Source: Gammaproteobacteria bacterium
GTDB taxonomy: Bacteria > Pseudomonadota > Gammaproteobacteria > Burkholderiales > Rhodocyclaceae
Assembly (NCBI GenBank): GCA_018825305.1
Contig: JAHJEO010000003.1
Span: 161,567-225,566, forward strand
Length of the DNA stretch: 64,000 bases
Direction of reading: 5' to 3'
Under the pieces are notes generated by a model. It did no database searches and was not told where the DNA came from. It saw nothing but the letters and a program-made list of their open reading frames with translations. How positions within the stretch are numbered: position 1 is the stretch's first letter; each line of letters opens with the position of its first letter. Positions 16,568 to 23,364 of the stretch are shown here, in pieces. The translations under genes and the position numbers were made by a program.

Positions 16568-18777
16568 CCCTGGCGGCCCCCGCCGTCCTTGCTTCCCTTT
16601 CACGCCAGGGTCAGGCGTGGCTGTTCGCCCATGCCAGCGTGGTGTGCGGCGAAAGCCGCGTGGCCGGCTTGCTTTGCCTGGCCGCGACCGCGCTCTATCC
16701 GCGCGTTCTGCTGGGCGGGCTCGGCGCCGTTCTGCTGGTGGAGGCGGTGTTCGCCCTGCTGGCGCTGCCCGAGGTATCGCGTCCTGCGGCGCGCCTCAAT
16801 GCGCTGCTCGCCGGTCTGGCGGTCGCCGCCCTGTGGTCGCCGGAAGTGGCCGGCGGCGCCTGGTGGATCGCCTATCCTCTGGCCGTGCTGCTGGCGCTCG
16901 GGCTGTCCCTCTGGCTCGGCGAGGCGCTGTGGCGGGCGGGGCAACTGCCGGCGCTGAGCCTGCCCTTCAGCCTGTCGATCTGGGCCGTGATGCCCGTGCT
17001 CGGTGGCCTCGCTCCGGCGATTCCCGAACTGCCGGCCGTGCTCGCGACCGAGTCGCCGGCAGGTGCGCTGCTCACCGCCTTCGGCTGGATCTTCCTCTCG
17101 CCCCATCCGCTGTCCGGCCTGCTGGTGCTGGCGGCGCTGCTGCTCGCCTCGCGCTGGCTGTTCCTGCTGGCCATCGCCGGCTATGCCGTGGGGCAGCTCG
17201 CGATGCTCGTGCTCGCTCCCTACGGGACGGGGCCGGGATACGCCTTCAATTACCCGCTCGCTGCGATGGCGGTGGGTGGCTTCTACTGTCGGCCGGGCCT
17301 GGGCAGCTTCGTCCTCGCGCTGTTCGCCGCCGTCCTCGCTGCCCTCGGCAGCGCGGCCTTCGCCCAGGCCTTCGGCGCGAGCGGCATGCTGGCGCTGTCG
17401 GTGCCCTTCGTCGCCGCCACGCTGCTGGTGTTGGCGACGGTGCGCCATGCGCGGCGCGGCGTGATCGCCATGCTGGGCTATCCCGCGCCGCCGGAACGCC
17501 AGGCCGAGGCGGCACGGCTGGCGCGCGCCCGCCTCGGCGATCCCGGCAGCCTGCCGCTGGCGCCGCCCTTCCACGGCGAATGGCAGGTGTATCAGGGCTT
17601 CGACGGCGTCCACACCCATCGCGGGCCGTGGCGCCATGCGCTCGACTTCTTTCTCGTCGAGGACGGCCAGAGCTTCCGCAACGATGGGGCGCAGCTATCC
17701 GATTACCTGTGCTTCGGCCTGCCGGTGCTGGCGCCGGCTGCTGGCGAGATCCTCGTGGCGCGCGACAGCCTGCCGGACAACCTGCCGGGCCATGCGGACA
17801 CCAGGGAAAACTGGGGCAACCACGTGGTCATTCGCGCCGCCGACGGCAGTCATGTCTGGCTCGCGCACCTGCGCCAGGGCAGCGTGAGCGTCACGGCGGG
17901 CAGCTGGGTGCGTGCCGGCGATGCCGTCGGCGCCTGCGGCAGCTCGGGCCGCTCGCCGCAGCCGCACCTGCATCTGCACGTGCAGGCCGGCATCGCGGCG
18001 GGCGCGGCGACCCGTCCTTTCCACCTCGACAATGTGCTGCTGCGCGCCGTATCGCCAGCGCCGACTTTTCCGCACCAGGGCTGGGATGAAGCGGAATGGC
18101 GGCTGGCTTGCGTGCCGGCACAGGGCGAGCGGGTGCAGGTGGCGCGGAGCGACGCCGTGCTGGTCGGCGCGCTGGCCTGGCCGGTGGGGCGGCAACTGGG
18201 TTTCGAAGTGCGCGAAGGCAGCCGGGAACCGCGCATATGGACGGTGGAAACGACGCTGACGCTTGCCGGCCAGTTGCGCTTGACTGCGGAACGCGCCAGC
18301 CTGGCGACCGTGGCCGGCCCCCATGTCTTCGCGCTCTACGACCGGCAGGGAGGCGCCGATCCCTGGCTCGATCTCTTCGCCCTCGCGCTGGGCCTGACGC
18401 CGCTGGCGGAGGCGCGGCACTGGAGCGACGCGCCGCCGGCGCGCCTCTTCCCGGCCACCTTGGCCGCGCGCATCGCCCTCTGGATCGGTCGCCCCCTCGG
18501 TTGCGCCCTGAGCAGCCGCTACCACCGCGAGCGGCTGGCCGGCAGCGACCTCTGGCGCCAGCGCGGGTGGCATGAACTCCAGGTCGCACCCGGCTGGCGC
18601 GAGGTGTTCGAAACCGAGGTCGACATCGCGCCGGCCAGCGGCATCGTGCGCATCGCGGGCAGGATGGCCGGCCGCGTCATGGAAATGCGCCTGGCCACCC
18701 TGGCCCAGACCCCCGATCAGGGCATCCCGGCCTGGCAGGTCGAGGTCGCAGCCCCTTCATCTCGATCGCCAACCTGA
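16564..18777 (+). CDS. Urea-transporter-like membrane domain fused to M23 metallopeptidase
   Basis: A 737-residue fusion. Residues about 20-300 are strongly hydrophobic, with repeated helices and motifs reminiscent of the UT urea-transporter family (RLNALLAGLAVA in the first half; IFLSPHPLSGLLVLAALLLASR in the second). From about residue 335 a soluble region contains the M23 peptidase zinc ligands in HALDFFLVEDG and HLHLHV, with WGNHVVIRAADGSHVWLAHL between, as in LytM/LysM-associated endopeptidases. A C-terminal domain of about 240 residues is unassigned. The start overlaps the decarboxylase stop (ATGA). The fusion suggests a channel coupled to cell-wall remodelling or peptide cleavage. The in-gene copy of the 24-bp repeat encodes SPAPTF. 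Confidence 0.78.
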   Translation: MTLAAPAVLASLSRQGQAWLFAHASVVCGESRVAGLLCLAATALYPRVLLGGLGAVLLVEAVFALLALPEVSRPAARLNALLAGLAVAALWSPEVAGGAWWIAYPLAVLLALGLSLWLGEALWRAGQLPALSLPFSLSIWAVMPVLGGLAPAIPELPAVLATESPAGALLTAFGWIFLSPHPLSGLLVLAALLLASRWLFLLAIAGYAVGQLAMLVLAPYGTGPGYAFNYPLAAMAVGGFYCRPGLGSFVLALFAAVLAALGSAAFAQAFGASGMLALSVPFVAATLLVLATVRHARRGVIAMLGYPAPPERQAEAARLARARLGDPGSLPLAPPFHGEWQVYQGFDGVHTHRGPWRHALDFFLVEDGQSFRNDGAQLSDYLCFGLPVLAPAAGEILVARDSLPDNLPGHADTRENWGNHVVIRAADGSHVWLAHLRQGSVSVTAGSWVRAGDAVGACGSSGRSPQPHLHLHVQAGIAAGAATRPFHLDNVLLRAVSPAPTFPHQGWDEAEWRLACVPAQGERVQVARSDAVLVGALAWPVGRQLGFEVREGSREPRIWTVETTLTLAGQLRLTAERASLATVAGPHVFALYDRQGGADPWLDLFALALGLTPLAEARHWSDAPPARLFPATLAARIALWIGRPLGCALSSRYHRERLAGSDLWRQRGWHELQVAPGWREVFETEVDIAPASGIVRIAGRMAGRVMEMRLATLAQTPDQGIPAWQVEVAAPSSRSPT
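18046..18069 (+). repeat. 24-bp dispersed repeat, copy 2 (inside the UT-M23 gene)
   Basis: GCCGTAT then CGCCAGCGCCGACTTTT; one difference from copies 1 and 8. It is read as AVSPAPTF just after the M23 domain. Confidence 0.85.
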
Positions 18778-18789
18778 CAAGGGATAGGC

Positions 18790-19395
18790 ATGACAAGACA
18801 ATTTCGCATCGCCCTGGCATTTGCATTTCTCGCCACGACGGCGCTGGCCGCCGACGAGAGCCCCTGGCAGAAATCCTATCGCCTGGAAGCCGCCGGCAGG
18901 CATGCCGAGGCCGCCGCGGCCCTGACCGGCCTGGAGAGCGGTGCCGACGCCAGCTTCGTCCTGTCGCGCCGCGGCTGGCTCGCCTATCTGCAGGGACAGC
19001 ACGGTGAGGCGATCGGCTTCTACGGCGGCGCCCTCGACATGAACCCGCGGTCGCTCGAGGCCCGCCAGGGCATCACGCTGCCACTGCTGGCCCTGCAGCG
19101 CTGGCGCGAGGCTGCCGTTTACGCGCGCCAGATCATCGCCGAGTCGGCATGGGATTACACGGCGCATGTGCGCCTGCTGGCTGCCGAGGAAGGCCAGCGC
19201 GACTGGCGCACCCTGCGGGAGCACGCCGCGCGCCTGACCGCGCGCTATCCATCGGATGCGACGGTCTGGGTCTATCTGGCGCGGGCGCATGCCTGGCTGA
19301 ACAATGCACGGGAAGCCGCAGATGGCTATGGCCGCGTGCTCGATCGCTATCCGGGTCATCTCGAAGCGACCCGCTACCTTGCCAATCCGCGTTGA
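18790..19395 (+). CDS. Periplasmic TPR protein (second paralogue)
   Basis: A 201-residue exported protein: a signal peptide ends near TALAADES, then SPWQKSYRLEAAGRHAEAAAALTGLE opens a series of TPR-like helices (GWLAYLQGQHGEAIGFYGGALDMNPRSLEARQG; VWVYLARAHAWLNNAREAADGYGRVL). It is a paralogue of the protein at 13237-13824 over its full length. AAGGGA lies 7 bases upstream of the ATG. As last gene of the cassette it probably forms periplasmic contacts for the UT-M23 protein or its product. Confidence 0.82.
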   Translation: MTRQFRIALAFAFLATTALAADESPWQKSYRLEAAGRHAEAAAALTGLESGADASFVLSRRGWLAYLQGQHGEAIGFYGGALDMNPRSLEARQGITLPLLALQRWREAAVYARQIIAESAWDYTAHVRLLAAEEGQRDWRTLREHAARLTARYPSDATVWVYLARAHAWLNNAREAADGYGRVLDRYPGHLEATRYLANPR

Positions 19396-19577
19396 GCGGG
19401 CGCCGTTATCAACTATGTGCACAGTGCCACCCGCAAAGGAATCCATGCCAGGTCCCACCGGCTACGAAATGCGGCAGCGCCGCGGCGGTGGTCATGGTAG
19501 GGGTCGTGGCCGGTAGCCGGAAGAGCATCGCGCTGCGACCATATGTCGCATGCCGGTTCCATGGGGAAAAGCTAATA

Positions 19578-19588
19578 TTGCAGTGCAA
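19578..19588. promoter_or_regulatory. Inverted repeat upstream of the Tat-exported NosL-like gene
   Basis: TTGCA-G-TGCAA is a perfect 5-bp inverted repeat in a short AT-rich stretch, 26 bases before the ATG of the NosL-like gene. It could be a regulator site. The remaining gap 19396-19614 shows no gene. Confidence 0.35.
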
Positions 19589-19614
19589 AATTTCAATCGC
19601 CAAGGAGTCTCATC

Positions 19615-20241
19615 ATGGATAGACGCGAAGCCCTTAAGTTGTCTCTTCTCGCCGGCGCCGGCCTGGTTGCCGGAACCGCCCAGGCCCAGCAGGCCTGCGC
19701 CACCGACGGCACGCCCGCCCAGTTCATTCCGAAGAAGCCCGCCGATGCCAGGGCCAACGAGAACGACATCGAGAAATATCCGAAGTGCCCCTACTGCGGC
19801 ATGGACCGCAAGCAGTACCACCATTCGCGCATGCTGGTGCAGTACAGCGACGACGTCGCCGACGGTACCTGTTCGCTGCACTGTGCGGCGATCAGCCTCT
19901 CGCTTAACGTTGACCGCGAGCCGAAGATGATGTGGGTCGGCGACAATGCGGCAGCCGGCGAAACCAAGCCGCTGGTCGAGGTCGACAAGGCCACGTTCCT
20001 CGTCGGCAGCAAGATTCCGGGCGTGATGACGCACAACAGCAAGGTGGCCTACGCCAGCGAAGACGCCGCCAAGGCGGCGCAGGGCGCCAATGGCGGCGAA
20101 CTGGCGAAGTTCGACCAGGCGCTGCTCGCGGCCTATACCGACATGTCGAAGGACGTCAGCCGCATCCGCAAGAACCGCGCGGCGCGCCGCCAGAAAATGA
20201 TGGAGCAGCAGAAGGGCGCGGCGATGGAGCACAAGCACTGA
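19615..20241 (+). CDS. NosL-family protein with Tat-like signal
   Basis: A 208-residue exported protein. The N-terminus DRREALKLSLLAGAGLVAG fits a twin-arginine signal (RR-x-x-x-K), with cleavage near AQA. The mature protein contains CPYCGMDRKQYHHSRMLVQYSDD, the Cys/Met region that NosL-type copper chaperones use, and GTCSLHCAA. The C-terminal 40 residues are Lys/Arg/Met-rich and end in HKH. NosL carries Cu(I) to apo-NosZ, so a related role in delivering copper to the outer periplasm is likely. It overlaps the next NosL-like gene by one base (TGATG). It is much longer at its C-terminus than classical NosL. Confidence 0.82.
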   Translation: MDRREALKLSLLAGAGLVAGTAQAQQACATDGTPAQFIPKKPADARANENDIEKYPKCPYCGMDRKQYHHSRMLVQYSDDVADGTCSLHCAAISLSLNVDREPKMMWVGDNAAAGETKPLVEVDKATFLVGSKIPGVMTHNSKVAYASEDAAKAAQGANGGELAKFDQALLAAYTDMSKDVSRIRKNRAARRQKMMEQQKGAAMEHKH

Positions 20242-20732
20242 TGAGCGGGCGTACGGCGCGCTGGTTCGGCGCCATCCTGCTTGCTGCCTGGGTGGCGCTT
20301 GCCGCCGCCCAGGGCCTGCCGCCAAAACCGGGGCCGAAGGACTTGTGTCCGGTATGCGGCATGCTTGTCTCGAAGTATCCCAACTGGGTGGCGACCATCG
20401 TCTACAAGGATGGCCACGCGCATCATTTCGACGGCGCCAAGGACATGTTCAAGTTCTGGTTCGATCCTGCCAAGTTCGCAGCCGGCCACAAGCGCGAGGA
20501 CATGGCGGCGCTGTGGGTGACCGACTTCTACAACCTGCAGGCGGTCGACGCCCGCAAGGCCTGGTATGTCATCGGCTCGGACGTGCTCGGGCCCATGGGC
20601 CACGAGTTCGTGCCGCTGGCGACGAAGGAGGATGCGGCGGATTTCCTCAAGGATCACAAGGGACGCCGTATCCTCAGCTTCGATCAGGTAACGAAAGACC
20701 TGCCGGCCAAACTGGACGACGGCCGCTTCTGA
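20241..20732 (+). CDS. NosL-family copper chaperone homologue
   Basis: A 163-residue exported protein starting at the ATG that overlaps the preceding TGA. A signal peptide (to about AAAQG) is followed by DLCPVCGMLVSKYPNWVATIVYKDGHAHHFDGAKDMFKF, the NosL/nitrous-oxide-accessory pattern CPxCGM with a downstream His/Met-rich strand. There is no lipobox, so it is probably soluble in the periplasm. Together with 19615-20241 and the lipoprotein NosL at 32333 this gives three NosL-like proteins around one nosZ. Confidence 0.85.
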   Translation: MSGRTARWFGAILLAAWVALAAAQGLPPKPGPKDLCPVCGMLVSKYPNWVATIVYKDGHAHHFDGAKDMFKFWFDPAKFAAGHKREDMAALWVTDFYNLQAVDARKAWYVIGSDVLGPMGHEFVPLATKEDAADFLKDHKGRRILSFDQVTKDLPAKLDDGRF

Positions 20733-20743
20733 AATCGTCCGTC

Positions 20744-20767
20744 GCCGTGCCGCTGCCGCCGACTTTT
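20744..20767 (+). repeat. 24-bp dispersed repeat, copy 3 (diverged), within a hairpin
   Basis: GCCGTGC then CGCTGCCGCCGACTTTT. The A of CCAGCG is displaced. GCCGAC-TTTTC-GTCGGC (20758-20774) adds a stem-loop that may end the NosL-like operon, although no long T run follows. Confidence 0.7.
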
Positions 20768-20819
20768 CGTCGGCACAGGTATGATTGCAGGTTGTTCCTT
20801 AGCCGTCCTTAATCGCAAC

Positions 20820-21542
20820 ATGTCCAAACACCCACCCCAAGTCCGCTGCCAGGGACGCAGCAACTGTTTTGCCTGCGCACTGCGGCAGGACATGGTCTGT
20901 TCCGATGTCACGCTCGATGACCTGGTCGATTTCCACGCCGGAATCGACGATTTCGACTATAGCCATGGTGCGACCCTCTTCGGCATGGGCGCGCCCACCG
21001 AGGCGGTCTACTGCATTCGCGGCGGCGCCGTGAAAATGGTGCGCTTCGACGCGGCTGGCGGCGAGCGCATCGTGCGCGTGCTGAAGGTCGGCGATGTCGC
21101 GGGGTTCGAATCGGCGTTCGCCGACAATTACGAGCATGCCGCCATCGCGGTCGGCGAGGTGCGTGCCTGCCGCATTCCAATCGTCTATTTCCGCCGTTTC
21201 GTCGCCGAGCATGCCGGGCTGCAGGCGCGGCTGCTGGAGAAATCGCAGGCGGCCCTGCGCGAGGCCGAGAGCTGGCTGACCGAACTGGTCGGCGGTACCA
21301 CGCCGGCACGCACGCGCGTGGCGCGCCTGCTGCTGCGCCTGCGCGTTGGCAGCGGCGACCGCATCCACCGCTTCAGCGTCGATGACATGGCGGCCATCAT
21401 CGGCAGCACGCCGGAGACGGTGAGCCGCGCCGTTTCAGAGTTCGTGCGTCAGGGCCTGCTGGTCAAGGGCGGCAGCGGTGCCGCCAAGCGCCACTTCCGT
21501 GGCGACATCGCCGCGCTGGAGAAGGTTTCCCAGGACGGCTGA
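20820..21542 (+). CDS. Crp/Fnr-family regulator with N-terminal cysteines
   Basis: A 240-residue regulator. An N-terminal cysteine cluster (CQGRSNCFACALRQDMVC) gives C-x5-C-x2-C-x7-C, similar in position but not identical in spacing to the 4Fe-4S ligands of FNR (C-x2-C-x5-C). A cyclic-nucleotide-like beta barrel follows (TEAVYCIRGGAVKMVRFD, GDVAGFESAF), and a C-terminal HTH (FSVDDMAAIIGSTPETVSRAVSEFVRQG) has the E-x2-SR DNA-contact pattern that recognises TTGAT half-sites. Two perfect TTGAT-N4-ATCAA boxes lie downstream at 23221 and 26071. It is therefore a good candidate to sense O2 or NO and switch on the nos genes. I start at 20820; an in-frame ATG at 20781 is possible. Confidence 0.88.
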   Translation: MSKHPPQVRCQGRSNCFACALRQDMVCSDVTLDDLVDFHAGIDDFDYSHGATLFGMGAPTEAVYCIRGGAVKMVRFDAAGGERIVRVLKVGDVAGFESAFADNYEHAAIAVGEVRACRIPIVYFRRFVAEHAGLQARLLEKSQAALREAESWLTELVGGTTPARTRVARLLLRLRVGSGDRIHRFSVDDMAAIIGSTPETVSRAVSEFVRQGLLVKGGSGAAKRHFRGDIAALEKVSQDG

Positions 21543-21544
21543 GT

Positions 21545-21568
21545 GAGAGGGGGCGAGCGCACCCTCTC
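21545..21568. terminator. Stem-loop between convergent genes
   Basis: GAGAGGG and CCCTCTC form a 7-bp stem around a 10-base loop in the 34-bp gap between the Fnr-type gene and the PCuAC gene. No T tract follows on either strand, so bidirectional termination is only suggested by position. Confidence 0.4.
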
Positions 21569-21576
21569 CCGAATCC

Positions 21577-22074
21577 TCAGTGCTTGTGCTGACTCATGTC
21601 GTGGCCACCCATGCCACCCATGGGCATGTCGCCGGCCATCGGCTTCTTGACCGGCACGTCGATCTTCTTGCTGCTGCCGTCGTCGAAAGTCAGCGTCAGC
21701 GGAATGGTGTCGCCGTCCTTGAGTTGCGACTTCATCTCGATCAGCATCACGTGCAGGCCGCCCGGCTTGAGCACCGCCTCGCCCTTGGCCTTGATCGGAA
21801 TATCCTTGACCGGACGCATCTTCATCACGCCGCCGTCGTTGATGTGGGTGTGCAGTTCGGTGAGCTTTGATGCCGGGTTGTCGGCCTTGACCAACTTGAC
21901 GTCCTTGGCGCCGCCGTTCTTGATCACCATGAAGGCGCCGGTGGCCATGGCGCCGGGAGGCGCCTGGCGGACGTAGGGATCGACGACGCTGATGCTGTCG
22001 GCGGCACCGGCGGCAAAACTCGGCGCTGCCAGCACGGCGAGCAGGGTGGCGAGGGGGACGGTCAGTCGGTTCAT
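21577..22074 (-). CDS. PCuAC periplasmic copper chaperone
   Basis: A 165-residue exported protein of the PCu(A)C (DUF461) family. The Cu(I) site is complete: HTHINDGGVMKMRPV and LKPGGLHVMLIEM supply the conserved His and Met ligands. A His/Met-rich tail (PMGGMGGHDMSQHKH) adds potential copper sites. The signal peptide ends near SFAAG. The start at 22074 overlaps the SCO stop (ATGA). PCu(A)C with SCO loads the CuA centre of cytochrome oxidases. NosZ also has a CuA centre and lies just upstream in the opposite direction, so CuA assembly of NosZ is the likely job here. Confidence 0.93.
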   Translation of the reverse strand: MNRLTVPLATLLAVLAAPSFAAGAADSISVVDPYVRQAPPGAMATGAFMVIKNGGAKDVKLVKADNPASKLTELHTHINDGGVMKMRPVKDIPIKAKGEAVLKPGGLHVMLIEMKSQLKDGDTIPLTLTFDDGSSKKIDVPVKKPMAGDMPMGGMGGHDMSQHKH

Positions 22075-22700
22075 TGCGATGCTCCTTGGTTGGATTGGGA
22101 AAGCCATTTGCGAACCTCGGCCGCGACCTTTTCCGGCGGCGCGGCGTGCGGCAAGCTGCCGACCAGCCGCCCGTCGGGGGCGACGACATAGGTCAACGAG
22201 GTATGATCGACGACGTAATTGGCGGCGCCGGCAAGTTGCTGCTTGGCGTAGCTGGCGCCGTAGCGGCGGGCGACGTCGTCGATCTGTGATGCCGTGCCGG
22301 TGATGCCGATGATCGACGGATGAAAGAAGGGTGCGTATTCCTTCAGGCGGTCCGGCGTGTCGCGCTCGGGGTCGACCGAGATGAAGAGTGTCTGAACGCG
22401 CGCCAGTTCGGCCGGGGTGAGGCTGTTCAGCGCCTGGGCCGTGGCGGTCAGCGCCGTGGGGCAGATGTCGGGGCAGTAGGTATAGCCGAAGTAGAGCAGG
22501 ACCAGCTTGCCGCGGTAGTCGGTCAGCGAAACCGGGCCGCTGGCCGATTGCAGGGTGAAGTTGCCTCCCGTCGGGGCAGTGGCGGAGGGCAGCGCGGTAT
22601 GCGGCACCGTGGTGCTGGCCGGCGGATTCCAGAGCAGGGCGAGCGCGACGATGGTCGCAACCAGCACGGCGATCACCACCAGAAGCAGTCGGTTCGACAT
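22071..22700 (-). CDS. SCO1/SenC family copper chaperone / thiol protein
   Basis: A 209-residue membrane-anchored protein: one N-terminal helix (about residues 5-25) and a thioredoxin-like periplasmic domain with YTYCPDICP, the CxxxC copper/thiol motif, and the third copper ligand His in VDHTSLTYVV. VDPERDTPDRL is another SCO signature. It should hand copper or reducing equivalents to CuA sites. It overlaps PCuAC downstream and the small membrane protein upstream (TGATG), forming a three-gene copper-delivery operon. Confidence 0.94.
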   Translation of the reverse strand: MSNRLLLVVIAVLVATIVALALLWNPPASTTVPHTALPSATAPTGGNFTLQSASGPVSLTDYRGKLVLLYFGYTYCPDICPTALTATAQALNSLTPAELARVQTLFISVDPERDTPDRLKEYAPFFHPSIIGITGTASQIDDVARRYGASYAKQQLAGAANYVVDHTSLTYVVAPDGRLVGSLPHAAPPEKVAAEVRKWLSQSNQGASQ

Positions 22701-23182
22701 CAGTCCGGCTCCGAATTGAAACGGAAGGGCGCCGCGATGCGGCTGCGTCCGGTTTCGACGACTACCGTCGCGGCCCAGGCCATCTTGCCGGTGACGCAGA
22801 CCGGCAGGGCGGCTTCGCCGCGAAACAGGCCCGGGCCCGCCCCGTTTGCCGGTGCGAGTTCCGGCCGGTTGTAGCCCATATTCATGTCGACGCCGGCGAA
22901 ATCGACCTCGACCTTGCTTGGCTCCAGCCCGATTGTCCTGACCTCGACTTGCAGGGCTTCGAGCATGGGTATCGGTTGCGGCGAAATCGACAGCTCAATG
23001 CGGCTGCCGTCGGGCAGCCGGGCGACACAGGCGCGCCGGTGCAGGTCGCAGCCCGGGGCAATCGTGGCGACGATGTCGGCCTTGGGCAGCAGCAGGGGCG
23101 AGAGCTTGTAACCGACCACGGCGATGAGGACGATGGCCAGGATGGCAATCGCATCCATAAGTATTTTCTTATTCAGTTTCAT
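22700..23182 (-). CDS. Membrane-anchored protein of unknown function, first gene of SCO/PCuAC operon
   Basis: A 160-residue protein with one N-terminal helix (AIAILAIVLIAVVGYKLSPLLL) and a beta-rich periplasmic domain containing two possible disulfide Cys (GCDLHRRACVARL) and a late PVCVTGKMAWAATVVVETG. The overall form recalls FixH/YtkA-like domains found near copper-oxidase assembly genes, but I cannot confirm the family. The context (SCO and PCuAC directly downstream, nosZ divergent) points to copper-centre assembly. The FNR box at 23221-23234 is 39 bp from its start and could control it too. Confidence 0.65.
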   Translation of the reverse strand: MKLNKKILMDAIAILAIVLIAVVGYKLSPLLLPKADIVATIAPGCDLHRRACVARLPDGSRIELSISPQPIPMLEALQVEVRTIGLEPSKVEVDFAGVDMNMGYNRPELAPANGAGPGLFRGEAALPVCVTGKMAWAATVVVETGRSRIAAPFRFNSEPD

Positions 23183-23220
23183 TGTCGGAGGGATTGTTGT
23201 GTAGATTGAGTGCGCTGAAT

Positions 23221-23234
23221 TTGATGCGGATCAA
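23221..23234. promoter_or_regulatory. FNR/DNR-type box upstream of nosZ
   Basis: TTGAT-GCGG-ATCAA is a perfect match to the FNR-family consensus. It is 131 bp upstream of the nosZ ATG and 39 bp upstream of the divergent copper-delivery operon. A possible -10 (TTAATA, 23253-23258) lies about 28 bases from its centre, near the spacing of an FNR class II promoter reading into nosZ. Confidence 0.8.
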
Positions 23235-23273
23235 TCCATTTTGGCTGAGAACTTAATAGAGTCTGCGTCAAAT

Positions 23274-23301
23274 TGCCGCAGCGACGTTGTGTCGCATGGC
23301 A
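23274..23301 (+). other. Imperfect stem-loop in the nosZ leader
   Basis: TGCC-gca-GCGAC and GTCGC-at-GGCA form an inverted repeat around GTTGT. If transcription starts near 23266-23269 as the FNR box predicts, this is at the very 5' end of the nosZ mRNA. Confidence 0.45.
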
Positions 23302-23315
23302 ATGGTTGGGTGACA

Positions 23316-23331
23316 TCGTTTCATGAAACGA
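23316..23331. promoter_or_regulatory. 16-bp perfect palindrome before nosZ
   Basis: TCGTTTCATGAAACGA is a perfect palindrome, 33 bp before the nosZ ATG. It is either a dimeric regulator site (repressor position, downstream of the predicted start point) or a leader hairpin. Confidence 0.5.
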
Positions 23332-23364
23332 CGCAAGTCATTGTTTTATCAACGGGAGATAATT

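Noticed and set aside
15122..16603. A 493-codon minus-strand open frame opposite the decarboxylase
   Set aside because: Same antisense effect; no ribosome-binding site and no recognisable domain, while the plus strand encodes a complete PLP enzyme.
19409..19603. 64-codon minus-strand open frame in the promoter region of the NosL-like genes
   Set aside because: No ribosome-binding site, low-complexity product, and it overlaps the probable promoter of the gene at 19615.
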